Shown piece after piece: positions 1 through 9,177 of a stretch of DNA of 60,000 nucleotides (its first letter is position 1; each line of letters begins with the position of its first letter). The stretch covers positions 25,371,330 through 25,431,329 of the forward strand of contig NC_049984.1 of the NCBI RefSeq assembly GCF_000003815.2, read 5' to 3'. This DNA comes from Branchiostoma floridae. Its lineage: Eukaryota > Chordata > Leptocardii > Amphioxiformes > Branchiostomatidae. A model generated the notes under the pieces. That model saw only the letters and a list, made by a program, of their open reading frames with translations, did not search any database and was not told where the DNA came from. Position numbers and translations under genes: made by a program.

Positions 1-57
1 AATTTAATTTCCGCATTTTGTTATCAGAAAGTTTTGTTTCTCTTATTCATTTCCAAG

Positions 58-310
58 ACCATCATTCGGACCATTATCACAACAGTTCTGAGTGAGCACG
101 TTGGTCGAAGATGGCGGGAACTCGGCCGTCGTCTGGGTATCACGGAGGTTGACTTGGACGACATTCAGTACAGGTGCAACATCAACCTGAGAGGGCTGAA
201 GGAGATGACTGTGGAGAGTCTGCATCTGTGGCTGGACAGACAACCGTACTGGCCAAACATCTTTGACGTGTGGTGGGCACTGCAGGACATGCACATGGCA
301 GATGTGGCAG
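58..310 (+). CDS. Copy A exon: N-terminal death domain
   Basis: Encodes 84 residues. After a short lead (TIIRTIITTVLSEHVG) comes a typical death-domain helix pattern: GRRWRELGRRLGI, then TEVDLDDIQYRC, then a helix with LHLWLDRQ, ending VWWALQDM. The WRELGRRLGI and DLDDI pattern resembles the UNC5/ankyrin/DAPK type. Acceptor at 56-57, donor GT at 311, ending in phase 1. The exon begins in phase 0, which fits splicing from an upstream ankyrin exon as proposed for copy B. Confidence 0.85.
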
Positions 311-1420
311 GTCAGGAAACGAACAGAGCATATCAATAAGTAGATTTGTTTAAGTTGGAATAAACATAAGCATTGGTGCTACCTGTATTGTTCTTATATA
401 CATAAAATGTTGTGCTTATGACATTGCGTATTTCGCTACCTGTACATAGGCTTAGTGGCGTCATATGATGTTTGGGTTAGAAAAATGGGTCCTTTGACAT
501 GCCTCGATGTTGCTCTTGGGAAAGCACTTTACATGGCTCTCCTTCCTCACTTGAGAAGGAAAGGGACGTTTTTAATGAGCGCCAACTGTTGCTGCAATGG
601 CTGACTCAACGTAGAAAACACGTCTGACACTTAACAACATGTTGACGACAAAGCCACCGACATGGTGCAGATAGCTGTCAAAATCGTTATTATAGGACCC
701 ATGGTGATACGCTTGCAAATGAAATGGGCTCAAATTTGCGTTAGGTTTGGGGACGATATCTCTGTCGTACGATCGTTTTCCCGAGTATAGGGACGCGGGT
801 AACCCGAGTCTTCAACGTGTTTGACTTCTTCTTCCTCTTAGTGTTTGGATGGCCACCATCAACTTGTAATTAGGCGGCCACCATCAACTTGTAATACTAG
901 TAATTTGGATGTGGTGCGGAATGTTGCAGAAATTTGACAAGAAGCAGGAATGTTGCGGAATGTTGCATAAATGTGCCAAGAAGCAGAAATGTGCCAAGAA
1001 CATCGTTAGCTGTTGAAGACAGCTGTTGAAGACTTGCCATATTTTACCAGATTTCTGTAACTTTTAGAAATTTAACGATATCACTTGGCTCTTAAGCTAT
1101 CTCTGATCTTTAAAATGTAGTCCGAAAAATATCTATAAATTGCATCTCTGCAGTATTAACGTGTGTAAACTCTCGAGTTATCGAGGACTGGGTTTTTTTC
1201 AGTGGGGTCCACCTCAGTCATTAGCGGGGAAAGTTTTCATTGGCTTGCCTGTCAATAGCCTCTGTCTTTGTTGAAATGGGCAAGACAGCTGATTCATATA
1301 CAGAAATAAAATTAAATAAATGGGAATATGAAATAAGATGAGATAAAATTATCACCTTAGTGTATGTCCTAACGATTGCATGTCTGCAATATGTATTCAC
1401 GTATAGTGTTCATGTTGCAG
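311..1420 (+). other. First visible intron of copy A
   Basis: About 1.1 kb, twice the length of the copy B intron. Roughly 470-1060 has no counterpart in copy B, so it is either an insertion here or a deletion there. It holds a short direct repeat (GGCCACCATCAACTTGTAAT twice at about 849-895). No coding signal seen. Confidence 0.45.
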
Positions 1421-1560
1421 ATATCGTACTTGCGACCGTCCATAACGAGCGAAACCTTGCCGGTGTCAAAGACGAGTGTGAGGAAAACGACGAAGAAGAC
1501 GGGATGGAAAAGAACGGAAACAACGACCTTGAAAACGAAATGACTGACAAGAAGGAAAAG
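1421..1560 (+). CDS. Copy A exon: acidic linker
   Basis: Encodes about 47 residues rich in Glu, Asp, Lys and Asn (core KDECEENDEEDGMEKNG), probably disordered. The acceptor TTGCAG ends at 1420 and the donor GTAGAC starts at 1561. Its 140 nt keep the downstream frame open; the copy B equivalent has 141 nt because of one extra A. Confidence 0.7.
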
Positions 1561-1777
1561 GTAGACGCAAGTCTATCCATGAAACAATATACACCTAACA
1601 TATAGATCAGCAAGAACTCCTGGCAATAGCATAAAGTCCAGGCTATTTGGTCTAAAACATCCGACAATTTTTTTTCCAAAACGAAAGAAAGATTGTTGCA
1701 AATATGCACATCTGAACTTCTGTAGCTGTGTTGCTTGTTTATGGATAATTTGAGATGTGTTCTCTGTTCCTCTACAG

Positions 1778-1850
1778 GGCGAATCGGAGGCTGAAACTGG
1801 TCCCAAGCCGTCTTCTGGGAGATTCAAGGAACCGTCCGTCTCTGCAACAG
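1778..1850 (+). CDS. Copy A exon: short Ser/Pro-rich linker
   Basis: A 73-nt exon encoding GESEAETGPKPSSGRFKEPS and a few more residues, ending in phase 1 at GTTAGT. The copy B exon at 43724-43796 has the same length and a similar sequence, which supports it as coding despite its size. Confidence 0.65.
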
Positions 1851-2070
1851 GTTAGTATGTGACAGACATCATCATTGTTCATACTGTGCGTGTACATTTT
1901 CTTCGTCTTGCAGTTCGGTGTTTATCTGAGATTTCATTGATTTACCTTGGCCATAAGAGACTAGCTCGACTGCAGTGTACATTAATCCAGTATGCTACAA
2001 AGTGGTCGTACAGGAAACCGGTTCACAAAATTGATCTCATTCATATGATGACCATTGCTGCTTTATTTAG

Positions 2071-2334
2071 GATCCTCAGATTCCGCAGTAGTACCGATGG
2101 AGGTGGAGATGGGAGGCCCGTAACTGAGAGCCCTGTATGACCGAGCCTGTGAAGAAGGGTACACGGAGGTCTACAATACCCGATTTGTACTTGTGGGCAA
2201 GTTCGGTAATGGCAAAACTAACCTGTGTAACAGTCTACTTGGAGACGAGTTTGACCCAGAATGGAAAATCACTGATGGCATAGCGATCCATCCATGTGTC
2301 ATGGCACAGGAACAGCAATGGAGAAAGCTGGGAG
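2071..2334 (+). CDS. Copy A exon: start of Roc GTPase domain (Walker A), preceded by an in-frame stop
   Basis: Encodes the Roc P-loop VGKFGNGKTN, matching GxxxxGK[ST], followed by NSLLGDEFDPEWKITDGI, the region expected for beta-1, alpha-1 and switch I. TAA at 2121-2123 sits 17 codons into the exon, before the P-loop, where copy B has GAA. Removing this stop leaves the reading frame open to the donor at 2335. Confidence 0.78.
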
Positions 2335-2485
2335 GTATTTCTGAGGACATGTTAAACGATTCAGATTTTGATTTATTAATCATAAAATGTTAAAGCAAGG
2401 ATAATGTATTCTGAAGTAGATTAGATTCGTATACTGAAAATGCTGCCAGTTGTCACGATTTCTTAAAAGCACTTCTTATTTGTAG

Positions 2486-2623
2486 GTCAAGAGGATCATT
2501 TTCCACATGCTGTGGCAAACGTAATGAAGAAACTGAGGCATGAGAGACAACGAGCAAAACAGCCTAATTTACCACTCAAACAGAGTCAAAACCAACCTGA
2601 CTCTGACGTCATGGACATAACAG
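2486..2623 (+). CDS. Copy A exon: basic insertion in Roc, first unit
   Basis: Encodes GQEDHFPHAVANVMKKLRHE followed by a Lys/Arg/Gln-rich tail to SDVMDITG. It lies between the G1 and G3 motifs of the Roc domain, where most Roc domains have no such insert. Starts and ends in phase 1. The basic tail resembles that of the next exon, suggesting an internal exon duplication. Confidence 0.7.
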
Positions 2624-2809
2624 GTAGTCTCATAGACTTTTTTAAATGTATTTAGGGAATCAATAATGTGGTGGGTATTTGGGTTTCTGAAAATTTACCT
2701 AAGTATGCATTCTTCTTTATAGATGCACTTCGTCTTCTGGTCAAAGGTTTAAAAAAGAACTTTAGTCCTATTTGTAGCTAAACAGTGCCATTTTAAAATT
2801 CCATTGCAG

Positions 2810-2914
2810 AGGCAATGAAGAAGACGAGGATTGTGAAAGAAGGTGGGAAAGAGCCTAAAGCACCCATCAAAGACAAACAAAGTCAACCAGATGTTGACCT
2901 GCCGGACACCACAA
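2810..2914 (+). CDS. Copy A exon: basic insertion in Roc, second unit
   Basis: Encodes 35 residues, including MKKTRIVKEGGKEPKAPIKD. Acceptor TTGCAG at 2804-2809, donor GTACGT at 2915. The equivalent copy B donor is GCACGT. Likely flexible and possibly nucleic-acid or nuclear-import related because of its basic charge, but that is only composition. Confidence 0.65.
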
Positions 2915-3027
2915 GTACGTTTATGTCATTTGAGATATTGTGTCTCTATTTATACTCAGCGATCTTAGCTAAGTTTCAATTAGACCTGAAAATATGGTGC
3001 TCATTTGAAACCCAAATCCTTTTGCAG

Positions 3028-3360
3028 CAATAAACAAACGTGTGGAACAAGCCCCGCACCCACTCCCATCTGTAGCGAACAGACAACAGGGAACAATCAG
3101 AGAGACATTTCAAGCTTATTTGAAGGCAACAAAAATCTTCAGGAAACAGGATGACAAATCCAATGTCACAGGCACCAAAGAGCACCCCCACATTTCTATC
3201 TGGGATTTTGGGGGGCAGGAGATTTTCTACAGTACCCAACAGGTCTTCTACACCCACCGGGCAATCTACGGCATGACCATGGACCTCACCAAACCCATCG
3301 ACAATCCTGTGGAAATGTCTACTGATAGTGGTCCAACTAGTCACTGCCATAAGGAAAAAG
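3028..3360 (+). CDS. Copy A exon: Roc GTPase G3/switch II segment
   Basis: Contains YLKATKIFRKQDDKSNVTGT, then the switch II motif ISIWDFGGQEIFYSTQQVFY. DFGGQE is the DxxG (G3) motif of Roc and other small GTPase folds. The GIYxMTxD-like strand (YGMTMDLTKP) follows. Splice acceptor TTTGCAG and donor GTAAGT are near-consensus. Confidence 0.85.
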
Positions 3361-3614
3361 GTAAGTATTGGGATGGGTTAGGGTGATACTTTTAGCCATG
3401 AACTCCATATAGTGTTTGTCATTCTGCATTTGACAATTACAAGTTGTCATCTTCCTAAACCTAGGATGAATATTTCATTTCTTTTCAGGTAATTTTAAAC
3501 CTTTCAGTTGTTTTCATACAATGTTGGACTCCGTTGCCATTATAGAGAGAAGAGAATACATAAAATTAGACTTATTGTTTGTTTCTCCTTTGTATGCACC
3601 TTTACGTAACAAAG

Positions 3615-3757
3615 ACTTCATCGACTATCATCTGGAGTCCATACGGGCACACACGAGACCAGTAGTACTACAGCATGAGGTCGGACGAACTCCAGCAGCA
3701 AGAGACATCGAACCACCCGTGATGTTCATCTTTACAAACAAGGACCAAGTTACCGAG
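3615..3757 (+). CDS. Copy A exon: Roc G4 segment
   Basis: Encodes DFIDYHLESIRAHT, then PPVMFIFTNKDQVTE. The strand followed by TNKD corresponds to the G4 motif (T-x-x-D in Roc domains) that contacts guanine. Acceptor is the AG of ACAAAG at 3611-3614 after a pyrimidine-rich tract; donor is GTTGGT at 3758. Copy B reads TKKD at this motif. Confidence 0.75.
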
Positions 3758-4097
3758 GTTGGTAGTCTTTAGGAATATGCTTACAATAAAAAGATTTTTC
3801 GGAAAAGTTTTTCTTTTCTATTTTGTATTCGTGGGAGCTGCCGTTGGAATCAAGATGACCGTGAAACATGCATATATTCATACATATAGATATGTATGTA
3901 TGTGTGTGTGTGCGCTATGACTAATCTATACTGACGCCACTTGTATTTTTAAAGTATTCAAATCCATGTTTCATTGCTCTCTATGTAAATTTTTCTTTGG
4001 TAGATGACAAGAATGTCACAGTTGTTGACATAGTCTGTTTATTGTCCTCACCATTCATTGTAATTCTAATACATACACTATTCCTGTTCCCTTCCAG

Positions 4098-5350
4098 GAA
4101 ACCATACAGAAGCTTCACAGTGACACAAGAAACCACCTGAAAGGTAAGGTCATTGACAAGCATGTTATTGACAGGTACTTTTCAGTGGACAACACAAAAC
4201 GGAACCCAGAAGATCCATAGGTGTCGGAATTGAGAGGATTCATCTTGAACCTGGCCAGACAGCAAAGCTACATGGGAGATAGAATCCCTGTCAAGTGGTT
4301 AGAGGTCAAGTCTAAGTTGCAGGATATGTACAAAGAAGGTAGGAGATACTGCAGCCTACAAGAAGTCATGAAAGCAATCGGCAGTCCGCCGAAGACAACC
4401 ACGCCAGAAGAGAACGCCATCAGCATCCTGACCTTCTGGCACCTTTGTGGAGACATCATCTACTTCCCAATCCAGAACCTCCGTGACTTCGTGATCCTGG
4501 AACCACAGTGGTTCGTGGACGTTTGCAAAACCATCATCACCATCCTGCAGTACCGAGATCGTGAGGTGAAAGATGAATGGGATAGGCTGCAGGAGACAGG
4601 AGAGTTACGAGGTCACTTGATAGACTACGTGTGGAGTCACCGAGAAGAAGCCCTGCGGTACAACTTGATGGAACACAAGCAAGAGCTGCTGGGCATGATG
4701 GAAAAGTTTGATCTGGTCCTTCGATGCCATGGGCGCAGCGAGGAGGAGAGCGGTCCAAGGTGTGATGTCTCCGGGGAGGCAACGTACTTCGTTCCATCAT
4801 TACTCACGACTGTTAATGATGAGAAGATGCTCTACCCACCCAATACAACGTGTAGCAAGCCGATCTTCATCGTGTTTGACGGCAAGTTCTGCCCAGTCGG
4901 CCTGTACCATAGGATGGTCATCAGCAGTATGCGTCGCTACCTCAGCGTCAAACCGCAGCTGGCGTATGCATCATGTGCCAAGTTCATCACGAATGACCGT
5001 AAGAGGCAGACCTTCATCCTCACAAAGGAAAAGTTCTTCCTGAAGGTTGAATTGGTGTCTTCAGTGAAAGATGAGGAAAGCTGCTTCAGCCATGGGCCGA
5101 GCGTGAGGGAAGGTCTTGAGGAGGATCTGAGAGACATCATCAACAAGTGGGTCCCAGGGATCCGGTATAAGTGGTGCGTCAGGTGCAGCTGTGAGGGCCA
5201 CAGGGAGAAGGAAGATGTTGACCGTTTCCTCCAAGTAGAAGATATCAGCGCTATTGAACACTTCAAGAGCGGTGAAATCGTCTGTGAGACGTACGCACCT
5301 GCAACTACAACCGTCAGAGAAGCTGGCCTTTCCGACTGGTTCCGAAACCC
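4098..5350 (+). CDS. Copy A exon: COR domain, with an in-frame stop near its start
   Basis: A 1253-nt exon encoding the C-terminal-of-Roc (COR) domain, the dimerisation module that always follows Roc. Visible features: SELRGFILNLARQQSYMGDR, VKWLEVKSKLQDMYKEG, the AISILTFWHLCGDIIYF segment, the WFVDVCKTIIT helix and the GLYHRMVISSMRRY segment typical of COR. TAG at 4218-4220 interrupts the start where copy B has GAA. It splices with donor GTTAGT at 5351 in phase 2; reading on past the donor gives a spurious hydrophobic tail. Confidence 0.82.
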
Positions 5351-5553
5351 GTTAGTGATCTTTTTTATGCTATCTGTTGCTTTCAGGGATATTTTCAAAA
5401 CATTCGCAGTTAATGCCATGTGTATTAAAAAGGTGATCAATGTTTTTACATTTTGGTTTTTGGCTAGTCCTTTCCACATTCCACATACATTTAAGGAGGA
5501 ATCTGATAAGATAATTGTTTTGTGATGTATTCTAACATATCTCATTATCATAG

Positions 5554-5606
5554 ACTGCCGCAAACTGCAGATGAAACGTTAACTCATCCAGGAAGCCAAC
5601 AGTCAG
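5554..5606 (+). CDS. Copy A exon: short linker after COR
   Basis: A 53-nt exon after an acceptor at 5552-5553, encoding LPQTADETLTHPGSQQSG with its flanking split codons. It joins the COR exon (phase 2) to the second death domain (phase 1). The same-length exon occurs in copy B at 48360-48412. Confidence 0.65.
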
Positions 5607-6051
5607 GTAAAATTTCCAAATGTGTTATCTGTACTTTTTTTTCTATTCTTGCATGGATTAACACTCTTGTGATGCCTAATAGTATGTACATGTTTACCCT
5701 GTTTCTCATTTAAATTTGTGTCAAATGGATATAGTCTGTGTAACACAAACTCTGCTGTCCAGGGCTGTAACATGCCCCTTCTAGGGGGCCGGCGGATGTT
5801 GGGCGGGCTGCTATAAGTGAGATTAAATCAAGCTAAAATGGATACAGCTGAACTAAAATGTGTAAAGGTGAAGATCCTATATACCCCTAGTACTAATGCC
5901 AAATGAAGATTTTAGACCTGTTCATGTTGACTTTTGGAACATTCTGTGCAAACAAATACTTTTCGATTACTTCGATATGTACTGACACTCTTCAAGAATG
6001 ACAAGATGGGAAAGTTAGATATTTGAAAATAATTGTTTATTGACCCTTCAG

Positions 6052-6301
6052 TTTCACAGGACTACTTTCACCTGGTTGTGAGGGAGGTGTGTCCACGATG
6101 GAGAGAGCTCGCCTTCCGCCTCAACCTCTTATCTGCAAATGTTGAGGAAATCGAGGAGCGACATCGGGGAGACCCACGGAAGTGCTGCAGGGCTGCCTGT
6201 GACCGCTGGGTTCAGCTGAACGGCAGCAGTGCGACTGTGGAAGTGCTGAAAGACGCGCTCATCTCAATCGGAGAGGTGCCGACGGCAGAGAATATCGGGG
6301 A
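6052..6301 (+). CDS. Copy A exon: second death domain
   Basis: Encodes HLVVREVCPRWRELAFRLNL, then ANVEEIEERH, GDPRKCCRAACDRWVQLNG, and a last helix VEVLKDALISIGEVPTAENI. This is the death-domain pattern (W in helix 1-2, EEIE, then a C-terminal L-x-x-AL helix). Acceptor CCTTCAG at 6045-6051; donor GTGAGT at 6302. Confidence 0.85.
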
Positions 6302-6394
6302 GTGAGTAGTAATTCGTGACAGTTTATTGATAACTTCAAAAGCAATGTTATATAAGGTAGTCATAACAGCACTGTTGTTTCATTGGTTTATGTT

Positions 6395-6605
6395 TTCCGA
6401 AAGTATACCTTTCTCATATGTTGAAAATGCATGCCTTTCTTGTGTGTTCAGAAAGTATGCCTTTCTTACGTGTTTAGAATGTGTGCCTTCTTATATGTTC
6501 AGAAAGAATGCCTTTCGTATATGTTCATGCGTACATTTCTTGTGTGTTCAGAATGCACGCGTTTCTTACATGTATGTATTCAAAATGTGTACCTTCTGTA
6601 CCAGC
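6395..6605 (+). repeat. Intronic minisatellite of about 30 bp
   Basis: Repeated degenerate units of the type TTCAGAAAGTATGCCTTTCT in the intron between the second death domain and the linker exon. The orthologous stretch in copy B (about 49105-49225) carries fewer units. Small open frames here are by-products of the repeat. Confidence 0.6.
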
Positions 6606-6859
6606 ACCTGTTAAGTGTGGCAGAAACATCAACAAGATGATGGTGCCCACCTAAACACTAAGAAGAAGATTGTGTTAAGAAAATATGCCTTTCGTATGTG
6701 TTCAGAAAGTATTCCTTTCGTAAGTATTACTGAAAATTCGTGCAAAATTTCTAGTCCTCATTATCACAAATTAGCTGCAAAGTTAAACAGTAAAATAAAT
6801 AGCTCTGTGTGATAGATAGCATTTGGTCTATTCATTGATAACATTCTGATACCATACAG

Positions 6860-6924
6860 CTTGCAGCAGACAGGAGTATACTCACGGCAGTCGACACAAC
6901 TGCAGACAAGTCAGGGAAGTACCA
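6860..6924 (+). CDS. Copy A exon: Gln-rich linker between death domains
   Basis: A 65-nt exon encoding LQQTGVYSRQSTQLQTSQGS between the second and third death domains. Acceptor ACAG at 6856-6859, donor GTAAGT at 6925. Length and phase are conserved in copy B. Confidence 0.6.
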
Positions 6925-7343
6925 GTAAGTTGCTCCATAAAATCAAGATAGCCATCAAAAGAATCAGTGAATATACCCAAAGTATCTTATTATGTTGTGA
7001 TAATATTTTAACATATCAATGATTTACGCACTTCTTTTCTGCCCACGCCATCAACCCGTATTTTTCCCTGTATGATTTCTTTCAAGATTCTTCATGAGCG
7101 TTGCTCCTAACTACGTCTGTGTTTTGGTGGTTGGATGGTTTTATTTAGAACTGTTATCAAACTTAAGATCATACCGAACTGTATGTTCGATGTGATTATT
7201 TCGGAGCCAATCAAGAAATGCACAGGGCAGATTTGGGAGGCATAATTCTCTCAAAATACAGATATCAGTTTGTATTCCAATGGCCTTGCAATGAGCAAAC
7301 TCTTTGAAAGAACACTGAGCATTATTTTACCTCCCCGTTTAAG

Positions 7344-7606
7344 GCACAGAAAGCTGTTTCGCCATAATCGTGGAAGACGTGTGCCCACGCTGGACAGAAC
7401 TCAGCCGCCATCTCGGACTCTCTGCAACACAAGTTGACGAGATCGCCGGGCGGCATAACGGTGACCCACGAGAGTGCTGTCGGGAAGCCCTGAAGCTTTG
7501 GTACTTTATCAGTGGTAGTGATGCAAGTAAAGAGAGACTGAGTGATGCTCTTACCTCTGCTGAAGAGATAGCCACAGCAGAGAAACTGGATGCACTAACA
7601 ATGTAG
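7344..7606 (+). CDS. Copy A last exon: third death domain and stop
   Basis: Encodes ESCFAIIVEDVCPRWTELSR, then TQVDEIAGRHNGDPRECCRE, the ALKLWYFISG helix and LSDALTSAEEIATAEKLDAL, ending at TAG. It is clearly homologous to the second death domain (VCPRWxEL, GDPRxCCRxA), so the two C-terminal domains arose by internal duplication. AATAAA at 7738-7743 is the likely polyadenylation signal. Confidence 0.85.
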
Positions 7607-7737
7607 TATCCAATACAATGTAAATTGGCCGTTATTGGAAGTACGTGGTAGGAGCCCGTACCCGTGTACCATATTGTAATAGACTATTGATTATGCATAT
7701 AGTAGTTTGCAAGTACAGTCAGTAAATCTCTATTCTA

Positions 7738-7743
7738 AATAAA
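7738..7743 (+). promoter_or_regulatory. Probable polyadenylation signal of copy A
   Basis: Canonical AATAAA 132 bases after the stop codon. The aligned place in copy B reads AATACA, so copy B would need a variant or another signal. Confidence 0.45.
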
Positions 7744-8181
7744 GATTATATAATGTACATATTCAATCTAGTTATCAGCAGATGGAAGTAGGTGGAAGAT
7801 GATAATTCATAAAGGAATTTGTTAAGTCATGTATCTATCAACATATTTTGTTTTCAAATGAAGAAAATTTAGCAGATATTACTGTCATGCCTCTGTTCAA
7901 ATATGGTGAATAGCGTTCAATAACTTTGGATTCGTATTTTGTTTGAATGTTAAGAATGTATGTATGTTGCTACCTACACATAAACAGAGCTGGAGATGGG
8001 TGTTCAGTATGGTCCATCTGACTGTGTCCAGACAATTATAGATCCATCTACTTCATGTAGTCAAAATAACGTTATACGATAGTTTTCCTATGCAAATGAG
8101 ATATAATTTTTTTATCATCTCCATTAAACGTTTTCTATTCAAAATATTGTTTTCATTAGCAGACACTTCAAGTGATCTGTT

Positions 8182-8370
8182 TGTTAACTGGACTCCGATC
8201 CCTCTTATACTAGGGAATAACTCACGCCTTTCCACACAGATGTAGAGCACTTGGTGACAATGTGTATTCACTCAGATGGTATCGTACCGGAGTGCCCCCC
8301 AAGCCTCAGTCCGCATGCGTCGACTGTTCCATCAGTGAGGGGGGACTCAACCATTCTAAATAAACTAACA
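8182..8370 (-). repeat. Long terminal repeat (3' LTR of the element)
   Basis: 189 bp with TG...CA ends and 5-bp inverted ends TGTTA/TAACA. It matches the repeat at 11439-11627 throughout. Confidence 0.92.
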
Positions 8371-8799
8371 TTCCCCCTTTTTTGTTTTGGCTACTCTACA
8401 TAAACGTTATATAAGTTTAAACAAAGAAATCTGTTAACAGTCTACAACTAGAAAACTATAAAGGTGACATAATTTTGAATACTACACAAAAGGTATTTTT
8501 GGAATTAATACTTACTAAGTTCTAAAGAGAGTAAATAAACTAGGAAGGTAGATGAACATATCAGACTTTCTCAACATATCAATGTAAACTGTCTCTTCTA
8601 CACACTAGTACAAAACAACCAATACCTTCTTCTCATCACAACTGTGTGCTAGTAACAACACTCTTCTCAGTGTATCACGATATACTTCTCCAACATACTT
8701 CTAATCAGACTTTCTCAACCAATACCTTCGTCTCATCACAACTGTGTGCTAGTAACAATACTCTTTTCAGTGTATTATGATATACTTGCAATACAAAAT

Positions 8800-9090
8800 G
8801 CTCTTCAAAAGTGTCATACAAAATACTTGTCTCTCGTGTAATACAATGCATTTCTCCAAAAACATCAGTGTACGACAAACAATATACTCATTATTAAACT
8901 TCCCCTATATTTGTCTCTCTTGTAATACAATGCATTTCTCCAAAAACATCAGTGCACGACAAACAATATACTCATTATTAAACTTCCCCTATATTTGTCT
9001 CTCTTGTAATACAATGCATTTCTCCAAAAACATCAGTGCACGACAAACAATATACTCATTATTAAACTTCCCCTATACTTGTCTCTCTTT
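8800..9090 (+). repeat. Three tandem 84-bp repeats inside the LTR element
   Basis: Three nearly identical 84-bp units beginning near TTGTCTCTC and containing AATACAATGCATTTCTCC. They lie in the untranslated stretch between the gag stop and the polypurine tract. A related pair of units containing CTCATCACAACTGTGTGCTA lies just before (about 8615-8780). A plus-strand open frame across the units is a repeat artefact. Confidence 0.8.
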
Positions 9091-9177
9091 GGTTGGAATG
9101 TCCGTATGACTTTCAATGTCCTTATGGCAATTTGATCATATGTCCTGTTTGTACGACCGTTAATAAGGATTTGGCAG

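Larger units (their letters stand above)
58..7606 (+). pseudogene. Copy A: death domain-Roc-COR-death domain-death domain (ROCO) gene, with two in-frame stops
   Basis: Thirteen exons: 58-310, 1421-1560, 1778-1850, 2071-2334, 2486-2623, 2810-2914, 3028-3360, 3615-3757, 4098-5350, 5554-5606, 6052-6301, 6860-6924, 7344-7606. All have AG acceptors and GT donors with matching phases, totalling 3333 nt (1110 codons plus stop). Domain order is death domain, acidic linker, Roc GTPase with a basic insertion, COR, then two death domains. ROCO GTPases are intracellular signalling switches, and death domains recruit apoptosis or NF-kB adaptors; the partner here is unknown. The first exon opens in phase 0 with no start codon, so the 5' part lies upstream of the window. 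Stops TAA at 2121-2123 and TAG at 4218-4220 replace GAA (Glu) codons of copy B (44944 and 47037). As assembled this can make only a short death-domain protein. I call it a pseudogene or decoy; sequencing error at two sites is less likely. Confidence 0.72.

Noticed and set aside
5351-5525. Hydrophobic C-terminal tail of the COR frame as a membrane anchor
   Set aside because: It lies past a conserved donor and is intron; the next exon at 5554 continues the protein, as in copy B.
4708-5563. Overlapping frames on both strands of the COR exon
   Set aside because: Shadows of the COR frame, which alone is conserved in copy B.
8777-9109. 110-codon open frame with three repeated 28-residue units
   Set aside because: Produced by three tandem 84-bp DNA repeats (a multiple of three) in the untranslated part of the LTR element.
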